NCBI GenBank assembly: GCA_963724405.1
Contig: CAVRUQ010000003.1
Location: 1,798,001-1,862,000, forward strand
Direction: 5' to 3'
Origin: CAVQBJ01 sp963724405
GTDB lineage: Bacteria > Actinomycetota > Thermoleophilia > Solirubrobacterales > Solirubrobacteraceae
DNA: 64,000 nucleotides
A program made the position numbers and the translations under genes. Under the pieces are notes generated by a model. It saw only the letters and a program-made list of their open reading frames with translations. It did not search any database and was not told the DNA's origin. Shown here one piece after another: positions 51,885 through 61,024 of this stretch (its first letter is position 1; each line of letters begins with the position of its first letter).

Positions 51885-51972
51885 TGTGCGCTCCCTTCCG
51901 GATCTCGTGAACGATGCGCCAGGCCTGTCGCGCCGCTACACCAGTAGGACGGACCCCCCGGGCGTCAAGCCG

Positions 51973-52368
51973 TCAGCGGTTGCCCGGTGGCTCGTGGGCC
52001 CGTTCGATCCGCGTGCGAAACGACCTGGAGGGCTCGACGGTCGCACCCCCGGCTCGCACCCGGTCGGCCAGCCGGCGGTCGGAGGTCACGACGCGCAGCG
52101 TGGCCGGGTCCGCGTCCGCCTCGACGCGCCTGACGATCTCATCGTCGGCGGCGTCCGGGCGCGGGTCCGGGGCGTGCGCGACCTCGATCACGCTCGAGCG
52201 GATCGGTGGCCGGGTCGGGCGCTCGAACACGACCGTGACGTCCTGGCCTTCCGCGCCGGCCCACCGCTCGAGCACGTCCACGAGCCGCCGCATCGCGCGG
52301 TCGCGATCCTTCCACCACGCGTCGGGGCGCGAGCCGATCACGTTCATGCCGTCCACGAGCCAGCGCAT
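51973..52368 (-). CDS. NYN-domain (YacP-like) RNase protein
   Basis: A 131-residue PIN-fold NYN protein. It begins LVDGMNVIGSRPDAWWKDRD (the conserved first Asp and Asn), continues VTVVFERPTRPPIRSS and has acidic residues in DAADDEIVRRVEADADPATL and VVTSDRRLADRV. This is the YacP/Rae1-like arrangement of a possible metal-dependent ribonuclease. It starts 53 bases after the stop of the upstream hydrolase gene, so co-transcription is likely. Confidence 0.85.
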   Translation of the reverse strand: MRWLVDGMNVIGSRPDAWWKDRDRAMRRLVDVLERWAGAEGQDVTVVFERPTRPPIRSSVIEVAHAPDPRPDAADDEIVRRVEADADPATLRVVTSDRRLADRVRAGGATVEPSRSFRTRIERAHEPPGNR

Positions 52369-52421
52369 GCCGGGCAGGGTATTCCCACCGCCGCGCTCGC
52401 CGCACGCGGCGCCGCCGTAAG

Positions 52422-53327
52422 TCAGGGAGCGTCCACCGACGACGCGAGGCGCTCGATCAGCCGAGCGATCGTCGGCGGTTCCTCGATCTGGGGATAGTGG
52501 CCCAGGCGCTCGAGCTCGGTCACCGGCATGGACGGCCTCAGCAACCGCAGTCCGGCCAGCACGTGCGGCGTCGCCACCGGATCCCGAAGTCCCCACGCCA
52601 GCTCGAGCGATCCCGGCCAGTCGCGAATCGCTCCGTGCCAGCGGGGCGCGAACGTGCGGCGCTCGCCGAGGTAGCGGACGAGCCGGTGGCCGAGGTGGTC
52701 CCCGCCGGCGCGGGACCACAGCTCCCATTGATCCTCGGCCTCGCTGTCGCTGAGCGGATGCTCGGCCGAGAACAGGCCTGCGAACTGACGCCGGAACACA
52801 CGCCGGTTGCTCAGGCGCGCGAGCGCGGGCCCGAGCGGCGAGCGCAGCGCACGCTGCCCCCAGGTCAGCGATGCGCGTTCGATGATGATGCTCCCGTTGA
52901 ACAGCAGCGCACTCGCGAGTTCGAAGCCGAGCCTGCCGTCGATGTCGCGGGCGAGGAGCTCGGTCGCGACCGACGTGCCCATGTCGTGCGCAACCAGAAC
53001 GACCGGCCGCGGGTCGCCGTCGAGCAGCGCCTCGACCCGGTCGGCCTGCGCCATCAGACCGTAGTCGCCGCGCCGGGGCTTGTCGGAGAGTCCGAATCCC
53101 AGGAAGTCCAGCATGATCGTGGAGCGGTCTCCCAGTTCGGCGATCGTCTGTCTCCAGTCGTACGAGCTCGACGGGAATCCGTGCAAGAACAGCAGCAACG
53201 CACCACGCCCCTCGGTCCGCCGCGTGAAGACCCGGTCGGCGCCGATCGTCACCGACGCGCCGCCCGAGCGCCACTGCGCGATGCGGCTCGCGGCCGCATT
53301 CCGATGTGAAGGATGACCAGGACGCAC
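52422..53327 (-). CDS. alpha/beta hydrolase (haloalkane dehalogenase / MEST-like group)
   Basis: A 301-residue alpha/beta hydrolase. It has FLHGFPSSSYDWRQ, LDFLGFGLSDKP and the elbow VAHDMGTSV with Asp in place of Ser. An Asp nucleophile is the mark of dehalogenases and epoxide hydrolases, and the HDMG form with GFGLSDKP is shared with MEST-type hydrolases. A late His appears in LERLGHYPQIEEP. The substrate is unknown. The exact start is uncertain, since the N-terminal 25 residues look weak. Confidence 0.85.
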   Translation of the reverse strand: MRPGHPSHRNAAASRIAQWRSGGASVTIGADRVFTRRTEGRGALLLFLHGFPSSSYDWRQTIAELGDRSTIMLDFLGFGLSDKPRRGDYGLMAQADRVEALLDGDPRPVVLVAHDMGTSVATELLARDIDGRLGFELASALLFNGSIIIERASLTWGQRALRSPLGPALARLSNRRVFRRQFAGLFSAEHPLSDSEAEDQWELWSRAGGDHLGHRLVRYLGERRTFAPRWHGAIRDWPGSLELAWGLRDPVATPHVLAGLRLLRPSMPVTELERLGHYPQIEEPPTIARLIERLASSVDAP

Positions 53328-53366
53328 GCGGCGCTTCAGGCTACAGCCGACTCGGGCCGCCCACCG

Positions 53367-53951
53367 TCACACATCACCGAGGCCGCCGGCACGGCTCTTC
53401 GCGCGCAGGTACTCGCGCATGCGCATGTCCTCGACGGCGCCCAGCGCGCCCAACAGCGCGCCGAGGGCGGCGAAACCGTCGGGCCCGAGCTCCCGCCGCA
53501 GCTCTCGCTCGATGCGCCGCGTCGCCTTCCGGACCGTCGCGAGATACTCGACGGCCCGCGGGGTCGGCGTCACGACCTTCTCCCTGCGATCGATGGTCGA
53601 CGGGCTGACGATCACGTACCCGCGTTCGGTCAGGCTCGCGACGACCTTGCTCGCGCGTTGGCGCGTGATCCCGAGCTCCCGGCCGATCTGCGAGATCGTC
53701 GTCGGGGCGGGACCCGAGCACATCCGCAGCACCCGCCCATCGGGGAGACCGCGGTCGCCGAATCCTGCGCCGGCGAGCTCCTCATCCAGGCGACGTTGAT
53801 AGCCGACCCAGGCGCGGCGCAGGGCGGGGCCGAGTCCGGCGGAGGGTCCCCGGCGGTTCGCCGCGTCGCCCGCCGCGCCGGCCCCCCGACGAGTCCGCCC
53901 GCGGTCGGTCGCCGTTTCGCCGGAGGACCCGGGGGGTAGATTGTCAACCAT
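53367..53951 (-). CDS. MarR-family transcriptional regulator
   Basis: A 194-residue MarR protein. The winged helix includes TTISQIGRELGITRQRASKV and the wing YVIVSPSTIDRREKVVTPTP. The N-terminal 45 residues are Gly/Arg/Ala-rich and may be disordered. ATG 53951 lies at the centre of a 38-base palindrome, opposite an ATG on the other strand at 53950. It probably binds that palindrome and so controls itself and the phosphoesterase gene. No better start occurs downstream before the conserved domain. Confidence 0.87.
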   Translation of the reverse strand: MVDNLPPGSSGETATDRGRTRRGAGAAGDAANRRGPSAGLGPALRRAWVGYQRRLDEELAGAGFGDRGLPDGRVLRMCSGPAPTTISQIGRELGITRQRASKVVASLTERGYVIVSPSTIDRREKVVTPTPRAVEYLATVRKATRRIERELRRELGPDGFAALGALLGALGAVEDMRMREYLRAKSRAGGLGDV

Positions 53952-53969
53952 GGTTGACAATCTACCCCC
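53932..53969. promoter_or_regulatory. perfect 38-base palindrome, probable MarR operator, with divergent promoter
   Basis: Every base from 53932 to 53969 pairs about the centre 53950/53951. The core is TTGTCAACCATGGTTGACAA, a typical MarR half-site pair (TTGACAA). On the plus strand TTGACA (53954-53959) is followed after 17 bases by GATACT (53977-53982), which would start RNA at about 53989, exactly at the phosphoesterase ATG. Repressor bound here would cover that -35. Confidence 0.78.
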
Positions 53970-53988
53970 ACGATCGGATACTTCGCGG

Positions 53989-55596
53989 ATGCCCGGACCG
54001 TTTGCGCGTCGCGGCGCCCTGATTGTCGTGGCGGCGCTCGTCGCGGCCGGCGTCCTCGTTGCCCGCGCCCCGGGCCGGGGTTCGGCGCAGGCGACCGCTC
54101 GCCAGGCGCGCGCCGCCGTCGGCTGCCGGCCGGCGTTCACTGGGTCGACGCGGCCCGGGGCCGCTCGTACGACGGCCTGCCCGGGCGAGCGGGTGGCCGG
54201 CGGGCCGACCGGCACCTACCTCGTGCCGGCGGGCATCCACAAGATCAAGCACGTGATCGTGATCCAGCAGGAGAACCGCTCGTTTGACTCCTACTTCGGC
54301 ACCTACCCGCACGCGGACGGCATCCCGATGCACAACGGCACGCCGACGGTGTGCGTGCCGGATCCGGCCTCCGGGGCGTGCGTGGCGCCGTATGTCGACC
54401 ACGCCGACGTGAACGGCGGCGGACCGCACTCGTACAAGAACGCCATCGCCGATATCAACGGGGGCCAGATGAACGGGTTCATCGGCCAAGCCGAGTCCGG
54501 CCGGCGCGGCTGCCTGGATCCCACGGATCCCGCCTGCACCAATTCCGCCAACCCGGACGTGATGGGCTATCACACGGGCAGCGACATCCCGAACTACTGG
54601 GCCTACGCCAAGGACTTCGTCCTGCAGGACCACATGTTCGAACCGAACGCCTCCTGGAGCCTTCCCGCCCACCTGTTCCTGGTGTCGGAGTGGTCGGCGC
54701 TGTGTACCGAACACGACAACCCGTTCAGCTGCGTAAACGCGATTCAGTTGCCGGGCCAGCGCCCGCCGGACTTCCCCGCCGTCTACGGCGGCGCGACCCG
54801 CGACACTCCGATCTATGCCTGGACCGACCTGACATACCTTCTCTACAAGTCACACGTCAGTTGGGGCTACTACGTGGTGAGCGGGACCGAGCCCGACTGC
54901 GAGAACGACGCGGCCGAGACCTGTGCCCCCGTCGCTCAGTCTTCGAGCACGTACGGGATCTGGAACCCGCTGCCGTTCTTCGACACGGTGAAGGCCGACC
55001 ACCAGCTGACGAACATCCAGTCGGTCGACAGCTTCTACAACGCCGCGAAGCGCGGAACGCTCCCAGCCGTGTCCTGGGTGGTGCCGTCCGGGGAGGTGAG
55101 CGAGCATCCCCCCGCCCCGGTCAGCTTCGGGCAGAGCTACGTGACGAGCCTCATCAACGCGGTCATGAGGAGCCCGGACTGGAGCTCGACCGCGATCTTC
55201 CTGGCCTGGGACGACTGGGGAGGCTTCTACGACCACGTCCTCCCGCCGACGGTCGACGAGAACGGTTACGGGCTGCGCGTGCCCGGCATCCTCATCAGCC
55301 CCTACGCCAGGAGGGGCTACATCGATCACCAGACGCTCAGCTTCGACGCGTACGACAAGTTCATCGAAGATGACTTCCTCAACGGCCAGCGCCTGAACCC
55401 CGCGACCGACGGCAGACCCGACCCGCGTCCGGACGTCCGCGAGGACGAGGCGATCCTGGGCAACCTGGTGAGCGAGTTCAACTTCAACCAGCGGCCGCTG
55501 CCGCCCGCCGTGCTGCCCGTTCACCCCCAGACCACGCTGACCGGTACGCCAAGCCCCTCGCAGGTTCCCGCAGCGGCGAAGGCGGCGGACGGGTAG
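53989..55596 (+). CDS. secreted phosphoesterase (phospholipase C / acid phosphatase family)
   Basis: A 535-residue exported enzyme of the alkaline-phosphatase-like phosphoesterase family. The signal peptide starts MPGPFARRGALIVVAALVAA. The family signatures are VIQQENRSFDSYFGTYP (metal Glu/Asn and the Ser/Thr site region), ASWSLPAHLFLVSEWSALC and AWDDWGGFYDHVLPP. Members hydrolyse phospholipids or organic phosphates. ATG 53989 is chosen because the signal peptide begins there and the predicted RNA start coincides with it (leaderless). The in-frame ATG 53950 lies inside the operator. It is likely controlled by the divergent MarR protein. Confidence 0.9.
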   Translation: MPGPFARRGALIVVAALVAAGVLVARAPGRGSAQATARQARAAVGCRPAFTGSTRPGAARTTACPGERVAGGPTGTYLVPAGIHKIKHVIVIQQENRSFDSYFGTYPHADGIPMHNGTPTVCVPDPASGACVAPYVDHADVNGGGPHSYKNAIADINGGQMNGFIGQAESGRRGCLDPTDPACTNSANPDVMGYHTGSDIPNYWAYAKDFVLQDHMFEPNASWSLPAHLFLVSEWSALCTEHDNPFSCVNAIQLPGQRPPDFPAVYGGATRDTPIYAWTDLTYLLYKSHVSWGYYVVSGTEPDCENDAAETCAPVAQSSSTYGIWNPLPFFDTVKADHQLTNIQSVDSFYNAAKRGTLPAVSWVVPSGEVSEHPPAPVSFGQSYVTSLINAVMRSPDWSSTAIFLAWDDWGGFYDHVLPPTVDENGYGLRVPGILISPYARRGYIDHQTLSFDAYDKFIEDDFLNGQRLNPATDGRPDPRPDVREDEAILGNLVSEFNFNQRPLPPAVLPVHPQTTLTGTPSPSQVPAAAKAADG

Positions 55597-55828
55597 CCGC
55601 CGGCGGTGGCGCCGGGCTCCGCGGATCTCCCGATCCTCGCGCGCGGCGGCGGCCCGCCGGACGGGGCGTGCACCTCTGAGGAGCTCGCCGGCCTCTTGGC
55701 CGATCCGGGTGGACGGGTGTTGGACGGGGCGACGCCGAGGCCCCCAGCCGGCGGGCCCGGAATCCGCCGCCCCGGCGAGTGCGTCCGGGAGGCTTTAGGC
55801 GAACTGGCCACAGACCGACATAGACGGC

Positions 55829-58084
55829 ATGGGCACGCAGTCAACACCCGTGCGGATCAACCTCGAAGCGCTCGAGAGGGTTCTGTACGACGAGGCCCTG
55901 ACCGGGTCGCCGTCCGCTGCCGTGCGCGCGACGCTCAAGGCCGTGGCGGGCGCCGCGTTCTGCGTGTTCGACTCGGACCTGCGTTTCCTGTTCGCCGAAG
56001 GACAGGCGCTGGATGCCCTCCGCGGCGCGACCGGGCTCGAGATCGAGGGGAGCCTGTTCGACGAGCTGCTCCCCGCACCGCCCCCTGGGCTGCGCGAGGC
56101 CTACGAGGCTGCGCTGGCGGGCGAGCGGGCGCAGGCCGACGTCCGCGCTGACTCGAAGATCTGGGAGGTGCATACCGTGCCGATCCGCGACGCCGAGAAT
56201 GTCGCGGTCGCCGGCCTGTCGATCACCCTCGACGTCACCGACGAGCGATATCTGCAGTTGCGGATGAATCGACGCACGCGGGGCCAGGCGGCGCTCACGG
56301 CACTGAGCCGCCTCGCCGCAGATGACACCGGCGTGGAAGAGCTGCTGCGCGAGGCCTGCGCGGCGATCGCCCAGACGCTCGATCTCGATCGTGTCGGCGT
56401 CCAGCAGATCGATGAGGCGACCGAGCATCTGCTGCTCGTCGCCGGCTTCGGCTGGCCACGCGACACGATCGGTCGCACCCGCTCCCCGCTCACCCGAGCG
56501 CGCCGGGAAGTCGCGCTCGGCCTGGCGGCCGCCCCGCAGCTGCTTACCGACGTGGCTGCGGGCGATCGCGACCGAGCGCTGCTCGAGGGGCCCGACCACG
56601 CGAGCATGCTCTCGGTCCTCATCGGGGGCGCTGATCGAGCGTACGGGACGCTGCACGGCATCAGCGTCACGGCGCGCGAGTTCAACGAGCAGGAGGCCGC
56701 CTTCCTGCAGGCGATCGCGAACATCCTGTGGAACAAGATCGAGCGGTCGGACACCGAGGCCACCTACCGCAGCGCCGAGCTGCAGGACCACACGACCGGG
56801 CTGGCGAGCCGGACCGTCATGCTCGAGCGCCTGGAGCGCGCGATCGACCGGGCTCGCGAACAGGGCTGCGCGGCGTCGGTGCTCCTGATCGATCTCGACA
56901 ACTTCAACGTCATCAACGACTCCATCGGTCGGCTCGCCGGAGATGAGCTGCTGCGAGCGCTCGCCCCCCGCCTGCAGGCCGTGGCCCGCAGTTGCGACAC
57001 CGTCGCCCGGTTGGGCGGCGACGAGTTCGCCATCGTGTGCGAGGGGATCGTGAGCGAGCTCCACGCGCTCGACATCGCCGAGCGCGTCGCGGCGGCCGTA
57101 CGCGAGCCGATCGAGCTGGACGGGCGCCGCCACGTGGTCCAGACGAGCGTCGGCGTCGTCGTGGACGCCGGCCTCGCGCCGGCTGACCTCATGGTGCGCG
57201 ACGCCGACGCCGCGCTACACGCGGCCAAGACGCTCGGAGGCGGACGCGTCGAGCTGTTCTCGCCGGCCATCCGCCAACGCGTCGTGACACGCATGAAGAC
57301 CGAGTCCGAGCTGTATCGGGCGCTCGAACGCAACGAGATGAGGGTGCACTACCAGCCGTTCTTCTCGCTCCCCGACCGCAGGTTGCTCGGCATGGAGGCG
57401 CTGGTGCGCTGGCAGCACCCGGATCGCGGTCTCGTGCCACCCGACGAGTTCATCCCCCTCGCCGAGCAGACCGGGATGATCGTCGAGCTGGGAGCCTGGG
57501 TTCTCCAGACGGCCGCGCGCACCCTCGAGGAGCTGCTGTCCGTCCGTGCGAGCACCGAGCCTCTGACGGTCAGCGTCAACGTCTCTGCGTGCCAGCTGCG
57601 ACCCAAGGGCGGTCAGACCAGCCTGATCCAGACGGTCGAGCGAACGCTCGCCGACACCGGTCTCCCGGCCTCGGCGCTCGCGCTCGAGATCACCGAGAGC
57701 ACGATCATGAACCGGGATGAGCTGCCGGTGCTTCACCGGCTCAAGGAGCTGGGCGTACAGACGATGCTCGACGACTTCGGCACCGGCCACTCCTCCCTCA
57801 GTCGCCTGAGCGACGTGCCGCTCGACGTGGTCAAGATCGATCGCCACTTCGTCAGCGGCCTCGGCGAGCATCAGAACCGCGAGCCGCTCGTCGCGGCGAT
57901 CATCGCCATGGCCGGCGCGCTCGGCCTGCGCGCGATCGCCGAGGGAGTCGAGACCGAGCGCGAGTGGGATTCCCTCGTGGCCCTGGGCTGCACCGCCGCT
58001 CAGGGCTACGGGCTCGCCCGGCCGATGCCCGCACAGGATCTGATGTCGATGGCGTGCGGCGATCGCTGGCGTCGCGCCGCCTGA
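55829..58084 (+). CDS. PAS-GAF-GGDEF-EAL c-di-GMP regulator
   Basis: A 751-residue soluble protein: PAS-like (about 35-145), GAF (about 160-310), GGDEF with GGDEF at 396-400 and an RSCD inhibitory site, then EAL from about 490. The EAL domain keeps EALVRW (Glu523), VNVSACQL, EITEST, DDFGTGHSSLSRL and KIDRHF with EGVET, so both the cyclase and the phosphodiesterase sites look intact. It could make or break c-di-GMP depending on the sensor input. ATG 55829 is the start. The 230 bases before it hold no recognisable gene. Confidence 0.92.
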   Translation: MGTQSTPVRINLEALERVLYDEALTGSPSAAVRATLKAVAGAAFCVFDSDLRFLFAEGQALDALRGATGLEIEGSLFDELLPAPPPGLREAYEAALAGERAQADVRADSKIWEVHTVPIRDAENVAVAGLSITLDVTDERYLQLRMNRRTRGQAALTALSRLAADDTGVEELLREACAAIAQTLDLDRVGVQQIDEATEHLLLVAGFGWPRDTIGRTRSPLTRARREVALGLAAAPQLLTDVAAGDRDRALLEGPDHASMLSVLIGGADRAYGTLHGISVTAREFNEQEAAFLQAIANILWNKIERSDTEATYRSAELQDHTTGLASRTVMLERLERAIDRAREQGCAASVLLIDLDNFNVINDSIGRLAGDELLRALAPRLQAVARSCDTVARLGGDEFAIVCEGIVSELHALDIAERVAAAVREPIELDGRRHVVQTSVGVVVDAGLAPADLMVRDADAALHAAKTLGGGRVELFSPAIRQRVVTRMKTESELYRALERNEMRVHYQPFFSLPDRRLLGMEALVRWQHPDRGLVPPDEFIPLAEQTGMIVELGAWVLQTAARTLEELLSVRASTEPLTVSVNVSACQLRPKGGQTSLIQTVERTLADTGLPASALALEITESTIMNRDELPVLHRLKELGVQTMLDDFGTGHSSLSRLSDVPLDVVKIDRHFVSGLGEHQNREPLVAAIIAMAGALGLRAIAEGVETEREWDSLVALGCTAAQGYGLARPMPAQDLMSMACGDRWRRAA

Positions 58085-58115
58085 GCCCGCGCCGGGACCT
58101 TCCCGGGGCAGCAGC

Positions 58116-59282
58116 TCAGCCGCGAACGAGCAGCGCCTCGGGGTTCAGATCACCGATCGACGCGTAGCCGTCGACGGCCATGAGCAGGTCGGCCTCGGCG
58201 AGCAGGCAGCGCAACACGTGCACGATCCCCTCCTCGCCACCGACGGCCAGGCCGAACGCGTACGGACGTCCGACCGCGACCCCCGTGGCCCCGAGGGCGA
58301 GCGCCTTGACGACGTGCTCGCCCGCGCGCACACCCGAGTCGAAGATCACCGGGATGTCGCCGGCGGCCTCCACGACCGCGCCGAGCATGTCGATCGCCGC
58401 CGCGCCGCCATTGGCCTGGCGCCCACCGTGGTTGGAGCAGTAGATCCCATCGACGCCGCCGTCGACGGCGCGTCGTGCGTCCTCGGGGTGGCAGATCCCC
58501 TTGAGCAGGAGCGGTAGGTCCGTCAGCGAGCGCAGCCAGGCCAGGTCGTCCCAGCTGAGGCCGGGATCAGAGAAGCCGAGCGCCCATTGCAGCGCGGCGG
58601 CCCGCGGATCGTCCTCCGGCGCCGCCGTGAGCTTCGCGCGGAACAGCGGGTCGCTGAAGTAGTTGGCCAGGCATTTCCCCTTCAGCTGGGGAAACGAGCC
58701 GAGCGCCAGGTCGCGCGGGCGCCAGCCGAGGACCTGGGTGTCGAGGGTCACGACGATCCCCCTGAAGCCGGCGGCTTCGGCGCGCGCGACGAAGCTCGCG
58801 GCCAGATCGCGATCGGCCGGCGTGTAGAGCTGAAAGAACCCCGGCGTGTCGCCGAGCTCCGCGGCCACGTCCTCGAGCGGGTCCTCCATGAGCGTTGACG
58901 CGATCATCGGCACGCCGGTCCGGGCGGCGGCCCGCGCGGTCGCCAGGTCCCCGTGGCCGTCCTGGGCGCACAGCGCGATCACTCCAACCGGAGCGAGGAA
59001 CAGCGGTGTCGGCAGCTTCAGTCCGAACAGCTCGATCGACAGGTCGCGCTCGCCGGCGCCCGAGAACATGCGCGGGATCAGCCCGTAACGGTCAAACGCC
59101 GTCACGTTGGTGTTCTGCGTGTGCTCGTTCCCGGCGCCGCCGGCGACGTAGGACACGATCTCCGGTGCCAGGGACGCCTGGGCACGGCGCTCGAGCTCGG
59201 CGTAGGCCAGCGGCAGCGGGGAGCGCGTCCCGGACAGTCCCGCGAAGTACAACTCGTATTGGAAGTCGCCGAAGTTCGGCAC
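58116..59282 (-). CDS. lactate 2-monooxygenase-like FMN enzyme
   Basis: A 388-residue FMN-dependent 2-hydroxyacid oxidising enzyme. It shows YVAGGAGNEHTQNTNVTAFD, APVGVIALCAQDGHGDLATA, QLYTPADRDLAASF, ICHPEDARRAVDGGVDGIYC and the catalytic His in SNHGGRQANGG. This matches lactate 2-monooxygenase (lactate to acetate and CO2), including its characteristic N-terminal GDF/GDY-x-x-E-x-Y segment. I start at GTG 59282: AAGGA lies five bases upstream and the N-terminus then lines up with known enzymes. The frame is open to 59372. The true hydroxyacid is not certain. Confidence 0.9.
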   Translation of the reverse strand: MPNFGDFQYELYFAGLSGTRSPLPLAYAELERRAQASLAPEIVSYVAGGAGNEHTQNTNVTAFDRYGLIPRMFSGAGERDLSIELFGLKLPTPLFLAPVGVIALCAQDGHGDLATARAAARTGVPMIASTLMEDPLEDVAAELGDTPGFFQLYTPADRDLAASFVARAEAAGFRGIVVTLDTQVLGWRPRDLALGSFPQLKGKCLANYFSDPLFRAKLTAAPEDDPRAAALQWALGFSDPGLSWDDLAWLRSLTDLPLLLKGICHPEDARRAVDGGVDGIYCSNHGGRQANGGAAAIDMLGAVVEAAGDIPVIFDSGVRAGEHVVKALALGATGVAVGRPYAFGLAVGGEEGIVHVLRCLLAEADLLMAVDGYASIGDLNPEALLVRG

Positions 59283-59395
59283 GACCGTCCTTGCGCTGTG
59301 GGTGAGCGCGTGAGGGTACCGAGTCGCGCCGACCGGGCGCGCGGGGCCCGGCCCCGGTCGCGACGACGTCACACTGTGCCGGAGATGCGCCGCTC

Positions 59396-59578
59396 ATGAC
59401 CGCGAACGCAGCCGACGCCGACGACCCGACGACACCGGGGCTCGCCCGGGCCGTGGCCGAGCTCGCGTGCGAGGTGACCTACCCCCGTCTGCCCACCGAG
59501 GTGGTCGAGGTGGCGCGCCACGCGGTGCGTGACTGGTTCGGCGTCAGGCTGCGCTCGCCGCCCGAGGCGGCCGCCCGT
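59396..59578 (+). pseudogene. truncated MmgE/PrpD-family gene remnant
   Basis: ATG 59396 with GGAG upstream opens a frame that matches the N-terminus of MmgE/PrpD proteins (ARAVAELACEVTYPRLPTEV then VEVARHAVRDWFGVRL). The family is about 450 residues, but the match stops after about 55 codons, near 59560-59575. The following DNA is the 3' end of the opposite-strand gene that ends at 59579. The remaining frame to 59665 is Arg/Ala nonsense. A rearrangement or deletion has removed most of the gene. Confidence 0.7.
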
Positions 59579-60784
59579 TCAGGACACCGGCGCGCCCAGC
59601 GAGGTATCGCCGAGGCTCGGCGGCGAGTACCCGCTCGCGGCCAGGGGCATGCCGGGCAGCGATGACAGCGCGATCGTGGCGATGTCGTTGCCGAGGGCAC
59701 GGCGGAAGATCTGGCTGTAGAGGTTGCCGGATTGGGCGTAGCGCGAGGCGGTGGTCGCCAGCAGCGGGGCGGCGTCGCCCGCGAGGTCGGCTCGCCCCGC
59801 GTGCTGGGAGAGAATGGCGAACGCCGAGGTGAGGAAGAACACATAGCGATCGCGCTGCGTGTGCCGCGTGCCGCTGCTGGTGTCGAGCAACCACTGGGGG
59901 GTCACGTACGGCAGCAGCTGATTGACGAGGAGGTTGGCCAACTCGAGCGCGCGCCGATCGCCGGAGAGCAGGTAGAGCCGGGCCGCGTCATCGAGCTGCA
60001 ACTCGCTGTACTCGGGGTCGAATCCGGTTCCGCCCGGGCCGATCTCCGACAGGTAGCCGGCGCCGTCGCTGTCGTCGGGCTTGGTGGGAGCCGTCGTGAC
60101 GATCAGGCCCGCGCCCGGCCAGCGTCGCTGGTCGGGCCGCAGGGCGGTATGCCAGGTGGTGTTGTACGCCGACAGGAACGCGGCGTCTCCGGTGGCCCGG
60201 TAGACGAGATAGAAGAATTCGGCCTCGCCCAGGTCGACGTTGCCGTTCGTGTACCAGGTGGGGTCGCCGTTGGCGATCAGGTAGCGCGCCGCAGCTGCGA
60301 GCGACTTCTGCCAGCTGGCCCGTTCGGCCGCCGGCAGGGTGGGTGCGAGCTCGAGGTAGGTCGTCCCCATCTCGACGCCCCAGAACACGGTGGTGATGTC
60401 CGGGCTGCTGCCGGAATCGGGGCGATAGCTGCCGTTGGGCAGCTGCTCGGTGGCAATGACGTGGTCGACCGTCGCCTCCGCCCACCCGAGATCCGCCGCG
60501 TCGCTCGAGCCGCCCAAGAGCCAGGTGGTGGCGGCGGCCGTCGCCGGCCCTCCCTCGTTGCAGGCCCAGCAGATCTGGTTGGACGAGGCCCAGACGCCAT
60601 CGCGATAGGGGCCTCCCGTCGTGGCGTAGGCACCCAGCTGCTCATCCAGCAGCGCGTGCGCCGAGACATCCACGCTGGGGCTCGCCGCGGCGCCCGGGGC
60701 GGCGCGTGCCCCCAGCCAGAGCAGCGCCACGAGCAGGACGCCCGTGATGGCGAGAGCGATGGGACGACGGTGGGAGGCGATCAC
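59579..60784 (-). CDS. secreted protein with an alpha/alpha-barrel-like domain
   Basis: A 401-residue exported protein. A signal peptide or anchor (RRPIALAITGVLLVALLWLG) is followed by a mostly helical domain with Trp/Tyr-rich motifs (SSNQICWACNEGGPATAAAT; TTVFWGVEMGTTYLEL; DPTWYTNGNVDLGEAEFFYL; DPEYSELQLDDAARLYLLSG). The repeated helical hairpins and acidic residues resemble (alpha/alpha)6-barrel glycan enzymes such as GH76-like hydrolases, but I cannot fix a family. GTG 60784 is chosen as it begins the signal peptide. The next genes are glycosyltransferases, so it may trim or bind surface polysaccharide. Confidence 0.7.
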   Translation of the reverse strand: MIASHRRPIALAITGVLLVALLWLGARAAPGAAASPSVDVSAHALLDEQLGAYATTGGPYRDGVWASSNQICWACNEGGPATAAATTWLLGGSSDAADLGWAEATVDHVIATEQLPNGSYRPDSGSSPDITTVFWGVEMGTTYLELAPTLPAAERASWQKSLAAAARYLIANGDPTWYTNGNVDLGEAEFFYLVYRATGDAAFLSAYNTTWHTALRPDQRRWPGAGLIVTTAPTKPDDSDGAGYLSEIGPGGTGFDPEYSELQLDDAARLYLLSGDRRALELANLLVNQLLPYVTPQWLLDTSSGTRHTQRDRYVFFLTSAFAILSQHAGRADLAGDAAPLLATTASRYAQSGNLYSQIFRRALGNDIATIALSSLPGMPLAASGYSPPSLGDTSLGAPVS

Positions 60785-61024
60785 GATGGGGGGCTTGGCG
60801 GCACGTAGCCGCCGGGTCTTGGTGGGGGAGTCGGTGCCGCGAGGGCACCTACTCTTGATTCGACGATCGTCGCAGCCGCCTCTAGATCCGTGGGCCTTCG
60901 TGGACGCCTGATTGGCCGCCACTCGTCCACATCGGCGGCCGCGACGTGGACGAATGGCGGGGTCGGTCGAAGCGTGTCCGGCGTCGGCTAGGGTCAGGGC
61001 GTTCCTCCCGATTCGACGCCACCG

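Noticed and set aside
55597..55828. Small gene between the phosphoesterase and the GGDEF-EAL gene
   Set aside because: The frames there have no ribosome-binding site or protein-like composition, and the longest one continues out of frame into the GGDEF-EAL gene.
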